Source: an uncultured Eubacteriales bacterium (GTDB lineage Bacteria > Bacillota > Clostridia > Oscillospirales > UBA644). From it: 64,000 nt of DNA. A program made the translations under genes and the position numbers. The DNA lies in contig CAKSTW010000003.1 in the NCBI GenBank assembly GCA_934501435.1, forward strand, positions 223,500 to 287,499, written 5' to 3'. Positions 1 to 8,288 of the stretch are shown piece after piece. Each line of letters begins with the position of its first letter. Positions within the stretch are counted from its first letter, which is position 1. Under the pieces are notes generated by a model. That model was not told the DNA's origin and did no database searches. It saw only the letters and a program-made list of their open reading frames with translations.

Positions 1-26
1 GCCAAGACAATATTTATATTTTTCAT
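1..26 (-). CDS. 5' end of an unidentified gene (partial)
   Basis: Only the first nine residues (MKNINIVLA) lie in the window. The ATG at 26 follows a GAGGTGA ribosome binding site at 6 nt spacing, and a TATAAT-like -10 lies at 45-50. The start is therefore convincing, but nothing can be said of the function. The short hydrophobic run after MKN could begin a nucleotide-binding strand or a membrane segment. Confidence 0.6.
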
Positions 27-44
27 ATCCGTCACCTCGACTTT

Positions 45-50
45 ATTATA
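45..50 (-). promoter_or_regulatory. -10 element of the gene leaving the window
   Basis: TATAAT on the minus strand, about 20 nt upstream of the ATG at 26. No good -35 is visible at the expected distance, so this is a tentative call. Confidence 0.35.
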
Positions 51-124
51 GCTTCCGTTCTTCGATAAGAAAACGGAGTGTCGCTTTTTTTTCAACTGCC
101 GGTTGATATTTTTGCCGCGCAGAC

Positions 125-159
125 AAAAAGCCGTCCGACCGTGCGATACGGACTTTTTT
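125..159 (-). terminator. Terminator after the MBOAT/DHHW cluster
   Basis: GTCCG and CGGAC arms flank an 11-nt loop, with A-rich sequence on one side and T-runs on both. It lies just downstream of the DHHW gene stop at 185. It is likely rho-independent and may work in both directions. The stem is short. Confidence 0.5.
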
Positions 160-184
160 CACCTTCACAACAGAGAATTCAGCC

Positions 185-1285
185 TTATTTTATCGTTTCG
201 CTGTTGTTTATGACCGACGCGGAATAAAGAAACAGCGCGTCGTCCGTTTTTCCGAAGTCGATCAGTTTTTCAAGGGACGCGGGGGAAATATATCGGATAT
301 CGACAAGCGTTATCTCGGAATATCCCGCAGCAAGAAGCGGCGCTATGCTGCTTCCGAACGAATCGCGGAAAACGACGAGCCGACGTTCCTTTTCGGCATT
401 CGGATTTTTAATCGTAATGACCGAGCGCGCACCGCCGAGGAACATTTCATAAGGATCTCTGCCTGCGGCAGCGGCGAGGTCGTAAACCGGGATATCAGAC
501 GCCGTTTCGGCGTTATACACCTTAAGTCCGCGTATCACGGAGTTATCGACATAACTGAGAGATTCGGGTGCGTGCGGGAGGGCTGCCTGACCGTAATAGA
601 CGCCGTAAAAAGAAACGCCCGCGTCGTGCTTTTCACACTGTCCTATCCGCTTCGCGCCCATTTTATCCGCAATTTCGTCGGCAACCTTCAGTATTCTTTC
701 CTGACGCCAGTGCGAATCGGTGTAATAGAAATCATCAGCCGACAAAAGCCCCGAAATATCAATATATTTTGCTTCCGGAAACCCTTTTACGAGGCGTTCG
801 GCAAGCGCCCTGTAATCCTTGTCGGGATAGCCGTTCTGCGATGCAGTGAAAACATTCTTATCGGGTATCACCGACAGGTATGTCTTTATTTCGGTATTCC
901 GAAGATAAGTATCGTACACATACCGAAAACGCTGTGCGGCGCGGTCGATCGAGTCAAAATCCGTCGGGAAATCAAGTTTTGAGAGGTGTTCGCCGACGGA
1001 ATAGAGCCCGTTGTTATCCTTTTGCATAAAGACCTTTGCATTTACGACGGCTTTCAGCGTTCGGAAGCCGTCCCGCAGCGGAAACTGATCGAGCATATAT
1101 TTTTCGAAACCGTTCATAAAACTGCCGTTTTCAACGGACGAAAGAGACAACGTCGGGCATTTCGCCAATCGCCGCCTTTCCGTTACGGATTCTTCGGCGT
1201 CGGGTGAAAGCAGAAGCCATACGGCAAACACCGCCATAAAGCCGAGCGACAGGACCAAAGTCAGAATTTGTTGAAATTTTTTCAT
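185..1285 (-). CDS. DHHW-family SGNH-like membrane-anchored protein, partner of MBOAT acyltransferase
   Basis: 366 aa from the ATG at 1285. This start is preferred over the adjacent ATG at 1288 because GGAGG then sits 6 nt upstream. Residues about 5-28 form an N-terminal membrane anchor. The extracytoplasmic part carries a D-S-H-W motif at about residues 190-193, typical of DHHW/AlgX-like SGNH-fold proteins encoded beside MBOAT acyltransferases. In AlgI/AlgX/DltD-type systems such proteins transfer acetyl or other acyl groups to exported polysaccharide or wall polymer. It lies 17 nt after the MBOAT stop, so the pair is co-transcribed. The role as acyl carrier or transferase is inferred from family and context. 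The polymer substrate is unknown. Confidence 0.8.
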   Translation of the reverse strand: MKKFQQILTLVLSLGFMAVFAVWLLLSPDAEESVTERRRLAKCPTLSLSSVENGSFMNGFEKYMLDQFPLRDGFRTLKAVVNAKVFMQKDNNGLYSVGEHLSKLDFPTDFDSIDRAAQRFRYVYDTYLRNTEIKTYLSVIPDKNVFTASQNGYPDKDYRALAERLVKGFPEAKYIDISGLLSADDFYYTDSHWRQERILKVADEIADKMGAKRIGQCEKHDAGVSFYGVYYGQAALPHAPESLSYVDNSVIRGLKVYNAETASDIPVYDLAAAAGRDPYEMFLGGARSVITIKNPNAEKERRLVVFRDSFGSSIAPLLAAGYSEITLVDIRYISPASLEKLIDFGKTDDALFLYSASVINNSETIK

Positions 1286-1302
1286 CATACTCCTCCCGTA
1301 AA

Positions 1303-2700
1303 TCAGAACCTGAAATAAACGAACGGATTGAACGAACCGTCGATCAGATACGCCGTGCATACGGCGATCGAAGCGACCGTCGCTATCGGCGTCAGAACGG
1401 CAAGGACCCGGCTGCCGCCCGCCGTTTCTCCGATCTTCTCACAGATCTTTTTCGGTAAGGGCGTCGCGCCGACCGCGGCAACAATAAGAAGTACGAGATT
1501 ACTTTTCAGATAATAAAGCGAAACCGTGTTCGCAGCGGGAATTCCCGCAAAACCGAACAGCGACTTAAAACTCGTAAACGCAGCGGCGATATTTTCCGAA
1601 TCGAACAGAACGAATCCGAGAACGACAAACAGCATCGTATAGATGTGCATAGGCACGGCATGCCGTCTTTGCGGGTGCAGAATGTATTTTTCAAACAGTA
1701 AAAGCACCGCATAAAGAAGTCCCCACAGAACGAAATTCCACGATGCCCCGTGCCAGAAACCGGTGGCTGCCCATACGACAAGGATATTGAAAACATGGCG
1801 TATCGGCTTTACGCGGTTTCCGCCGAGAGGGATATAAAGGTAATCGCGGAACCATGTGCCGAGAGAGATATGCCAGCGGCGCCAGAACTCCGTGATGCTT
1901 GCGGAGATATACGGATAGTTAAAGTTTTCGCAAAAACGGAATCCGAAAATGCGTCCGAGCCCTATCGCCATATCGGAATATCCGGAAAAGTCGAAATAGA
2001 TATGCAGCATATACGCCGCGGCATACAGCCAGTAAAACAGCACGGTTTTCTCGCCGTACGCCTTGAATTCGGACACGAGAAGCGCCGCCGGATTTGCAAG
2101 AAGTATCTTCTTTGCAAGTCCGACCGAAAAGCGCGAGAGCCCTTCCGACGCGTCGGCAAGCGTGGTTTTTCGGTTTTTCAGGCTTCCGGCAATGTCTGAA
2201 TAGCGGACAATGGGACCGGCTATAAGCTGCGGGAACATCGCCACATACATTGCAAGATCGATAAAATTGCGCTGCGCCGGCACATCGCCGCGATAGACGT
2301 CTATGACGTAGCTCAGTATCTGGAACGTATAAAAACTGATACCGACAGGCAGAGCCACCTTCAGAAGCGGCAGGGAAAGACCCGTTACCGCATTGAAGTT
2401 GCCTATGAAAAAGTCCGCATATTTGCAGTATGCAAGCAGACCGAGACTTGCGACAGCCGAAACGGTAAGCGCAAGTACGGCGATTTTCGTTCCGCGGAAG
2501 CGTTCGACCAAAAGCGCGGCGATATACGACTGAATAACCGACGCAAGCATAAATATAAGATATTTCGGTTCTCCCCAACCGTAAAAGAACAGGCTGGCAA
2601 GCAGGAGAACGAGATTCTTCATACGGTCGGGGACAACGAAATACATGAGCAGAACGCACGGCAGGAAGCAATACAGAAACGTTATACTTGAAAACAGCAT
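1303..2700 (-). CDS. MBOAT family O-acyltransferase (AlgI/DltB-like)
   Basis: 465 aa, polytopic membrane protein of usual family length. The AlgI/DltB hallmark FWRRWHISLGTWFRDYLYIP begins at about residue 272. The catalytic-type histidine sits in FWHGASWNF, at about residue 317. MBOAT proteins of this kind move acyl groups across the membrane to a periplasmic or extracellular acceptor. It stands between a DUF4358 lipoprotein (10 nt upstream) and a DHHW protein (17 nt downstream), a common Clostridia trio. The likely role is O-acylation of an exported polysaccharide. The acyl group and acceptor cannot be read from sequence. Confidence 0.9.
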   Translation of the reverse strand: MLFSSITFLYCFLPCVLLMYFVVPDRMKNLVLLLASLFFYGWGEPKYLIFMLASVIQSYIAALLVERFRGTKIAVLALTVSAVASLGLLAYCKYADFFIGNFNAVTGLSLPLLKVALPVGISFYTFQILSYVIDVYRGDVPAQRNFIDLAMYVAMFPQLIAGPIVRYSDIAGSLKNRKTTLADASEGLSRFSVGLAKKILLANPAALLVSEFKAYGEKTVLFYWLYAAAYMLHIYFDFSGYSDMAIGLGRIFGFRFCENFNYPYISASITEFWRRWHISLGTWFRDYLYIPLGGNRVKPIRHVFNILVVWAATGFWHGASWNFVLWGLLYAVLLLFEKYILHPQRRHAVPMHIYTMLFVVLGFVLFDSENIAAAFTSFKSLFGFAGIPAANTVSLYYLKSNLVLLIVAAVGATPLPKKICEKIGETAGGSRVLAVLTPIATVASIAVCTAYLIDGSFNPFVYFRF

Positions 2701-2709
2701 GGCTCTGTT

Positions 2710-3297
2710 TTATGATGCGATGGGAACATCGAAAATCTGTTTTGTCGAGCTGTATTCGGCGGAAAGTTTTGCGATAAAGGTATCCGTCAGTTCAGCGGCG
2801 CCGAACACGGAAACGATATAATCACCTACGGTCAGAATAACGAGTTTTTCGGGGAATCCGCACAGCCATTGGCGTCCGAAAATATTTTCCTTGATTTTCC
2901 CGGCAAGGGCTTCGGCGCTGCCTGAATTTTTAACATGGTACACGCCGCAGGAGAAGTTGTTCTGATTCAGCATGTGCATAAGAGAGGCGGCATCGTCGAT
3001 CTCCGACGCCTGCGCTTTGGGAAATCCGAGTTCGAAATCGAGGGCTTCCGCATCGGCAACGTCGAATTTTCCGGGCATATCTTCCTTCATATTCTTTTCC
3101 GAACCGCCCGTTGCGGGAAATTTTTCGGAAGTCGAATATTTGCTCCAGACTTTTTCAAGAATTTCCAAAGCGCTCTGAGGCTGGTCTTTCCGGGACTCGG
3201 AGGGTCGCTCTTTATCTTTTTCGCCGTTTTGCTTTGCGCAGGAGGCAAAGGAGAGAAGCAGTACGGCAGCAAGTGCAAATGCAATAATCTTTTTCAT
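2710..3297 (-). CDS. DUF4358 domain lipoprotein
   Basis: 195 aa. The signal peptide ends in a lipobox-like FASC, with the lipidated Cys at residue 20, followed by a charged linker. The C-terminal part (residues about 75-190) contains the DUF4358-type stretch NNFSCGVYHV. This domain has no assigned biochemical function and in Clostridia often sits beside MBOAT/DHHW genes, as here. It is the first gene of the three-gene cluster and is separated by 10 nt from the MBOAT gene. An accessory surface role in polymer acylation is inference. Confidence 0.75.
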   Translation of the reverse strand: MKKIIAFALAAVLLLSFASCAKQNGEKDKERPSESRKDQPQSALEILEKVWSKYSTSEKFPATGGSEKNMKEDMPGKFDVADAEALDFELGFPKAQASEIDDAASLMHMLNQNNFSCGVYHVKNSGSAEALAGKIKENIFGRQWLCGFPEKLVILTVGDYIVSVFGAAELTDTFIAKLSAEYSSTKQIFDVPIAS

Positions 3298-3372
3298 AAT
3301 ATGGTTTCCTTTCGCTTTAAGTTTTATTATTTAAGAAAATCAGTGAACCGTTAAGGCAGCCGACCCCGTTGT

Positions 3373-4557
3373 TTATTTCAGCGGAAGGCTGATCTCGAAC
3401 ACCGCGCCTCCGTCGTTTGCGGCGCGTATCGTTCCCTTATGCAGAGACACGATCTCTTTCGCAAGGGAAAGTCCGATCCCGGCTCCGCCTTTACGGGTGC
3501 TGAAAAAGCGGTCGAAAATGTGCGGAAGCAGTTCCTCGGCAATGCCTTCTCCGTCATCGCGGATACGGACTACCGCCTTACCTCTGTCTTCACGACATTC
3601 GATCCGGATCTCCTCTTTTGCATAGCGCAGCGCATTTGTCACGATATTTGTAAATGCACGGCGAAGCTGGACCTCATCGCAGTTCACAAAAACAGGTTTT
3701 TCATCAAAGCAGGGGGTTATGCGCAGTTTTTTCTGTTCCGCAATTTGTTCGGTGCTGCGCAGACAATCGTATAAAAGTTCGCGGACATCCGCCGAATGAA
3801 ATTCCGCGTCGGCATGTCCCGCCTCCAGCCGGGAGAGCGCAAGCAGTTCCTCTACAAGTTCGGACATCCGTTCGGTCTCTTCCAGAATGACCCCCGACGC
3901 CTCGGCGGGATCAAGAACTCCGGTGTGAATTCCCTCCGCGCAGCCCTGGACAGCCATCATCGGTGTTTTCAGTTCATGCGACACATTCTGGAAAAACCAT
4001 TTCTGGGATTCGTGCGCCTTTTCAACATAGCCGCCGAGTTTCCATCCGAAGAGCCAGATGAGCACGCTTAAAACCGCCAGAGCCGCGAAAAACACGGCGT
4101 TCAGATAAACGGAATACTGCATGACCGCTCCCACGTCCACATAAAGAATGTACGAGTACGCGTCCTCATATTCATTGGCGGCGACATGTGTCATGCGGAA
4201 AACAAAGCGGCTTCCGCCGATTTTCAGGGTATGGAATTCCCCGGCGGGAGGCTTATTTATCCGACAGTATTCCCTCAACTGATATTCGGCTTTTGAAAGG
4301 TGTTCGGGCTCCGCAGGTTCACCCTCGATCTCAAGGTATCGGACGCTCGACGCAAGAAAAGGCTCCTCTTCCTCATCGCCCCGTGCGGCGGCAAGAGGAA
4401 TAGGGTCCTTGCGTTCTTCCTCGGAAAGTATAGCCTTCTGAGCCTCCGACGTCAGGTATTCAGGTATAATTATGTTAACGGCGGCAAGCAATACGGCAAA
4501 AACCAGCAGCATCGTACCGAGAACAGAAATTGTTATCTTACTTCTGATATTCTTCAT
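3373..4557 (-). CDS. Sensor histidine kinase, two-component system
   Basis: 394 aa. Two membrane helices (about 9-31 and 152-171) bracket a ~120-residue extracellular sensor domain. The phosphoacceptor H-box NVSHELKTP places His at 194. An N-box (TNALRYA), G1 (RDDGEGI) and G2 (GGAGIGLSLAKEIV) complete an intact HATPase domain. No clear HAMP domain is seen between the second helix and the H-box. The start overlaps the response-regulator stop by 4 nt, so the two are translationally coupled. The signal is unknown. The neighbouring repeat protein is a candidate partner or target. Confidence 0.92.
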   Translation of the reverse strand: MKNIRSKITISVLGTMLLVFAVLLAAVNIIIPEYLTSEAQKAILSEEERKDPIPLAAARGDEEEEPFLASSVRYLEIEGEPAEPEHLSKAEYQLREYCRINKPPAGEFHTLKIGGSRFVFRMTHVAANEYEDAYSYILYVDVGAVMQYSVYLNAVFFAALAVLSVLIWLFGWKLGGYVEKAHESQKWFFQNVSHELKTPMMAVQGCAEGIHTGVLDPAEASGVILEETERMSELVEELLALSRLEAGHADAEFHSADVRELLYDCLRSTEQIAEQKKLRITPCFDEKPVFVNCDEVQLRRAFTNIVTNALRYAKEEIRIECREDRGKAVVRIRDDGEGIAEELLPHIFDRFFSTRKGGAGIGLSLAKEIVSLHKGTIRAANDGGAVFEISLPLK

Positions 4558-5255
4558 TTTCCGCCTCCGTCCGACCGAAGCCGATAGCCGTAGCCCCAGA
4601 CGGTTTCGATCTGTACCCTGCTGTCTGCCGAGGAAAGTTTGCTGCGTATGCGGCGCAGCGTTTCGTCGGTCACTCTTGTTTCCACTTCGTCGTTGTAGCC
4701 CCAGATCTGATTTAGAAGTTCGTCCCGTGAAAACGCTTTGCCTTCGCCGCGCATCAGAAAGAGAAGCATCTTCAGTTCATTCGGGGAAAGCGCAAGAGGT
4801 TTTTCCCTGCAGAAAAGCTGCTTCTCATCACCGGAAAACCGCAGGTCTCCGACTGTAATATCCCTGTCCGTCGGGTCTCCGCCTCTCTCCATTTCCACAC
4901 GGCGAAGAAGAGACTTTACCCGCATTAAAAGCACCGTCGGGCGAAACGGTTTTGTAAGATAGTCGTCCCCGCCCTGCAGGATACCGTTGACATAGTCGTA
5001 TTCGGTATCTTTCGCCGTCAGAAGAATGATGGGAACATTGTCTTTTTCCCGGATAAGGCGGCAGCAGGAAAGCCCGTCGGTCCCGGGCATCATAATATCC
5101 AAAATAACAAGGTCGGAACGTCTTTTGGAAAACGCGGCTAAAAGTGCGTCGCCTGTCTCAAACGCGCACACCTCATATCCGTCATTTTCAAGAAAGCGCT
5201 GAAGCGTTTCCCTTATGTTTTTTTCATCCTCCGCAATATAGATAAGTTGTTTCAT
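4554..5255 (-). CDS. OmpR/PhoB-type response regulator
   Basis: 233 aa. The receiver domain has the acidic pocket EDE near the N-terminus, a phosphorylatable Asp in VILDIMMPG and the conserved Lys in LTKPF. A winged-helix domain with the typical VWGYGYRL end follows. The ATG at 5255 is chosen because GGGAGG lies 4 nt upstream. It is the partner of the downstream kinase. A stem-loop at 5281-5307 separates it from the upstream repeat-protein gene. Confidence 0.93.
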   Translation of the reverse strand: MKQLIYIAEDEKNIRETLQRFLENDGYEVCAFETGDALLAAFSKRRSDLVILDIMMPGTDGLSCCRLIREKDNVPIILLTAKDTEYDYVNGILQGGDDYLTKPFRPTVLLMRVKSLLRRVEMERGGDPTDRDITVGDLRFSGDEKQLFCREKPLALSPNELKMLLFLMRGEGKAFSRDELLNQIWGYNDEVETRVTDETLRRIRSKLSSADSRVQIETVWGYGYRLRSDGGGK

Positions 5256-5280
5256 AGCGCCTCCCAAAAATAACAAATAC

Positions 5281-5307
5281 GGAGCCGTGACGCCCGGACA
5301 CGGCTCC
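5281..5307 (-). terminator. Stem-loop between the repeat protein gene and the response regulator
   Basis: Nine-base perfect arms (GGAGCCGTG and CACGGCTCC) with a 9-nt loop. On the minus strand it is followed by GTATTTGTTATTTTT rather than a clean T-run. It could be a leaky terminator that lowers expression of the two-component genes relative to the upstream gene. Confidence 0.5.
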
Positions 5308-5318
5308 GCACGTATAAT

Positions 5319-6119
5319 TTATCTGTTTTTTTCGCAGACCGAAAGATCGTCTTCGTTCAGTTCAAAAGTCATATCCGGCTCGTTTGCCGCAATCTTTTCG
5401 TCATACTCGGCGTCGACGCGATCCCACAGTTCCGCATTCCTGTCGAGAACAGAATCGAGTTTTTCGTAAAGAGCGTCGATCTCAGCATAGATACGGTCGG
5501 AATTCTCATCGGTCATGCGGTCGTAAAGCCCGTCGATCTGTTTTTCAAGAGATTCGATCTCGGCAAGGTCCGCGAGCAGGGCCGATTTTTCCCGTTCGGT
5601 CAGAAAACTCATTTTTTTGATGGATTCCGCATAGGATTCCTCCGCCGCGCAGCCGTCGTTGAGATCCGCCTCGTTCAGCTCAAGGGTCATATCAGGCTCG
5701 TTTGCCGCGATCTTTTCGTCATACTCATCGTTGACGCGTTCCCAAAGTTCTGCGTTCCGTTCAAGAACCGCCGTAAGCCTGTCCTCAACGGCGTCGATAT
5801 CAGCGTAGAGCCGATCCGCATTTTCGTCGGTCATACGGGAATATATTTCATTGATCTGCTTCTCAAAAGCATCAATTTCAGCAAGGTCCGCAAGAAGCGC
5901 CTCTTTTTCCCGCTCTGTCAAAAAACTCAGGTCTTTAACAAAATTTTCGAGGGACCGTCCGGCACAGTCGCCGGAAACGTCCGCGTCGGCAACACAGGGA
6001 CCTGTCGTAGGTTTGTCTCTTTTATCCCCGTTGACCGAAGCTGCCGCCGTTACGGTAACGATGCTCAACACGAGTACAATAGTAAGAACTATCGCGAATA
6101 CGGTTTTTTTGTTTTTCAT
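5319..6119 (-). CDS. Secreted or membrane-anchored protein with two ~95-residue repeats
   Basis: 266 aa from the ATG at 6119, with AGGAG 8 nt upstream. A signal or anchor helix occupies residues about 5-27. The rest is two tandem, strongly similar repeats. Each begins near SFLTEREK, contains ALLADLAEI and an acidic helical core with MTDEN and RNAELW, and ends in EKIAANEPDMT followed by a leucine/acidic tail. Helix-rich, Glu/Asp-rich composition suggests an extended extracellular helical bundle. I do not recognise the family. A TATACT -10 lies at 6168-6173 with a weak -35. Its place directly upstream of the two-component genes suggests it is their target or an accessory sensor (inference). Confidence 0.65.
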   Translation of the reverse strand: MKNKKTVFAIVLTIVLVLSIVTVTAAASVNGDKRDKPTTGPCVADADVSGDCAGRSLENFVKDLSFLTEREKEALLADLAEIDAFEKQINEIYSRMTDENADRLYADIDAVEDRLTAVLERNAELWERVNDEYDEKIAANEPDMTLELNEADLNDGCAAEESYAESIKKMSFLTEREKSALLADLAEIESLEKQIDGLYDRMTDENSDRIYAEIDALYEKLDSVLDRNAELWDRVDAEYDEKIAANEPDMTFELNEDDLSVCEKNR

Positions 6120-6281
6120 AGCAAGTGCTCCTTTGATTTTATTTGCGGATTTCCTTTCCGCAATATAAGTATAGCAAAACGGAGCCGCCGATTCACCGAA
6201 AAAGCGATTGAAAACCGTCACAAAACTGTAAGAATCGAAAAACCGATGCCGATACCGTTTCATCTCCCCGCAAAAGCCCCC

Positions 6282-6596
6282 TCAGAATATCTTCCCGAGG
6301 ATCTCCTCAAGTTCATCTTTTTCGCGGTATCCGACAGTCTTCTCACGAATCTCGCCGTTTTTGAAGAAAAGCAGGGTCGGGATACTTGCAATGCCGAAAC
6401 GGGCGGAAAGTTCAGGTTCATCGTCCACGTTCACCTTACAGAAACGCACTCTGTCCCGGTATTCCGCGGCAAGTTCCTCAAGAACGGGGGAAAGCATTTT
6501 GCACGGTCCGCACCATACAGCCCAAAAATCAAGAACCACCGGAACTTCAGAAGAAAGGACCTCTTCTTCAAAATTGTTTTTTGTAATATTAAGCAT
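6282..6596 (-). CDS. trxA: Thioredoxin
   Basis: 104 aa, standard thioredoxin length. The active site is WCGPC with Cys29 and Cys32, and the cis-Pro loop SIPTL is present. There is no signal peptide, so it is cytoplasmic. It reduces protein disulfides and, in this setting, could feed electrons to CcdA for transfer to the extracytoplasmic TlpA proteins. It lies 1 nt after the upstream TlpA gene stop and is last in the Rrf2-ccdA-tlpA-tlpA-trxA run. Confidence 0.93.
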   Translation of the reverse strand: MLNITKNNFEEEVLSSEVPVVLDFWAVWCGPCKMLSPVLEELAAEYRDRVRFCKVNVDDEPELSARFGIASIPTLLFFKNGEIREKTVGYREKDELEEILGKIF

Positions 6597-6597
6597 C

Positions 6598-7167
6598 TTA
6601 TTTTACCTCCGACAATGAATTTATAAGTTTTTCGAGTGTTTTTTCGCTCATTGCGCCGAGATGTGTTTTATATATCTTTCCGTTCCTGTCGACAGCAACC
6701 GTAAGCGGTATTGAGGAAACGTTGTAGGCTCTTGCCGCATTTTCCTTGACATCGTAGTACACCGGAAAAGTATATCCGTTTTCGGATATGAATTTTTTCA
6801 CGATTTCCGGAGTTTCACGATATCCGTCCGAAAGATCTATCATCATAAAAACAACGTCATTTCCGTACTTCCCGTACAGCGTTTCGAATGCCGGCAATTC
6901 GCTTCGGCACGGCGGACACCAAGTCGCCCAGAAGTTGATAATGACGGGCTTTCCGAGACGATCTGCCAATTTTACTTCGTTTCCGTCGCCGTCTGTCACG
7001 GTGAAATCCGGCGCGGCGTTCTTTTTGTCGGGCTCCTTCGTTTCAGCGCCCGGCGGAGACGAAGGCGCCGCGGTCACGGAAGTCAGATACCTGTACGCGG
7101 CGATCGCTCCGACAAGCAGCACCGCCGACAGCACAGCAAGCATAATAAATTTCATTACCGGTTTCAT
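6598..7167 (-). CDS. Membrane-anchored TlpA/ResA-like thiol-disulfide reductase
   Basis: 189 aa. An N-terminal anchor (about residues 5-27) and a short Pro/Lys linker precede a thioredoxin-fold domain (about 52-189). Its redox site is WCPPC, Cys84 and Cys87, with a cis-Pro in SSIPLT. The CPPC motif and topology match TlpA/ResA reductases that keep exported proteins reduced on electrons from CcdA. GGAGGG precedes the ATG. It is close in sequence to the adjacent 322-aa protein, so the two look like a duplication that then diverged in linker length. Confidence 0.87.
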   Translation of the reverse strand: MKPVMKFIMLAVLSAVLLVGAIAAYRYLTSVTAAPSSPPGAETKEPDKKNAAPDFTVTDGDGNEVKLADRLGKPVIINFWATWCPPCRSELPAFETLYGKYGNDVVFMMIDLSDGYRETPEIVKKFISENGYTFPVYYDVKENAARAYNVSSIPLTVAVDRNGKIYKTHLGAMSEKTLEKLINSLSEVK

Positions 7168-7307
7168 ACCGTATTCCCTCCTTCAGCGGATTTGACGTAA
7201 AGAGTACGGCGGCGGCATCTTTCAAATCAAGAACCGCGTCCGCACTTTGAATTCATCGCGCACGCACTTGTATTTTTTCTCCCCGTCCGTCAAAAAGAGT
7301 TCGACTC

Positions 7308-8276
7308 TTATCCTCCGAGCATGGCGTCGATATAACTGCGGAGCGTCGTTTCATTCATAGCCCCGATGCGCGTTGCATAGACGTTTCCGTTTGCGTCTAT
7401 AAAGGTCGTTTGAGGGATAGCCGAGACGTTGTAGGCATCGGCGCCTCTGTATTCGGTGTCAAAATACACCGGGAAAGTATATCCGTTCTTTGAAATAAAG
7501 TTTTTTGTGCCTTCCACGGTATCGCGGCCGCCGTCGGTCAGATTTACCATCATGAAAACCACTCTGTCCCCGTATTCCCCGTATAGTTTATCGAAATCCG
7601 GAAGTTCACGTTTGCACGGAGGGCACCATGTCGCCCAAAAGTTGAGGACTATCGGCTTACCGAAGTTTTCCGACAGACGGATCTTTCTGCCGTTTGCGTC
7701 AAGCGCAGTAAAATCAGGCGCGGTGTTTTTTTCCGGATCATCCGCTGCGGGAGGAGCCGCTTCCGGAGAAGAGGTTTCCGGAGGGTCCGCGGCAGGCGGT
7801 TCCGTATTTGCCGTACCTGTTTCCGGCTTTGCGGTTTCGGCAGGAGCTGCCGTACCGTTCGGCTTTTCCGCAGGGGTCTTTGCCTTTTCGGGAAGCGTCG
7901 GGGACTTTTTCGTTTCCCCCGAACCGCCGCCTGTTGCTCCGGGCACTTTTTCCGTTTCTTTTCCTGTCGGGTTTTCAGGGTCCGACGCAGCCTCTCCTTC
8001 CGAAGAGGAATTCTCCGGCTTTTTTTCCGCCCCTGTTTCGGCGTCCGCTTTTTCGTTCGCCGCTTCCGCTCCGGATTTTCTTTTTGTTGCCTGCTCCGAA
8101 CTTGCGGACGGCGGAATTCTCTCATCATAATGCCCGGCAAGCAGTCCGTAAGTCAGCACAGCGCCTGCGATAAGCGCCGCAAAGGCGAAGGCAAGCAACA
8201 AATATTTCATCTGTTTGCTTTGCCGCAGTTTCCGGATAAGGCCCGGCAACCTGAATTTTGTCGGGTCAAATTTCAT
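7308..8276 (-). CDS. TlpA-like thioredoxin on a long low-complexity extracellular stalk
   Basis: 322 aa. Residues about 23-45 form a membrane anchor. Residues about 50-185 are a low-complexity region rich in Pro, Ala, Glu, Thr, Ser and Lys. A TlpA-type thioredoxin domain follows, with WCPPC (Cys218, Cys221) and SAIPQT. The catalytic domain closely matches the 189-aa paralogue, but the linker is over a hundred residues longer, enough to hold the domain well out in the cell wall. GGAGGG precedes the ATG. ccdA lies 12 nt upstream. The two paralogues probably act at different distances from the membrane on the same CcdA electron supply (inference). Confidence 0.87.
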   Translation of the reverse strand: MKFDPTKFRLPGLIRKLRQSKQMKYLLLAFAFAALIAGAVLTYGLLAGHYDERIPPSASSEQATKRKSGAEAANEKADAETGAEKKPENSSSEGEAASDPENPTGKETEKVPGATGGGSGETKKSPTLPEKAKTPAEKPNGTAAPAETAKPETGTANTEPPAADPPETSSPEAAPPAADDPEKNTAPDFTALDANGRKIRLSENFGKPIVLNFWATWCPPCKRELPDFDKLYGEYGDRVVFMMVNLTDGGRDTVEGTKNFISKNGYTFPVYFDTEYRGADAYNVSAIPQTTFIDANGNVYATRIGAMNETTLRSYIDAMLGG

Positions 8277-8288
8277 TTCGGTTCCCTC

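Noticed and set aside
7456..8130. 224-codon plus-strand frame opposite the TlpA stalk region
   Set aside because: A Ser/Ala/Gly/Phe-rich shadow of the low-complexity linker of the minus-strand gene, with no start signal.
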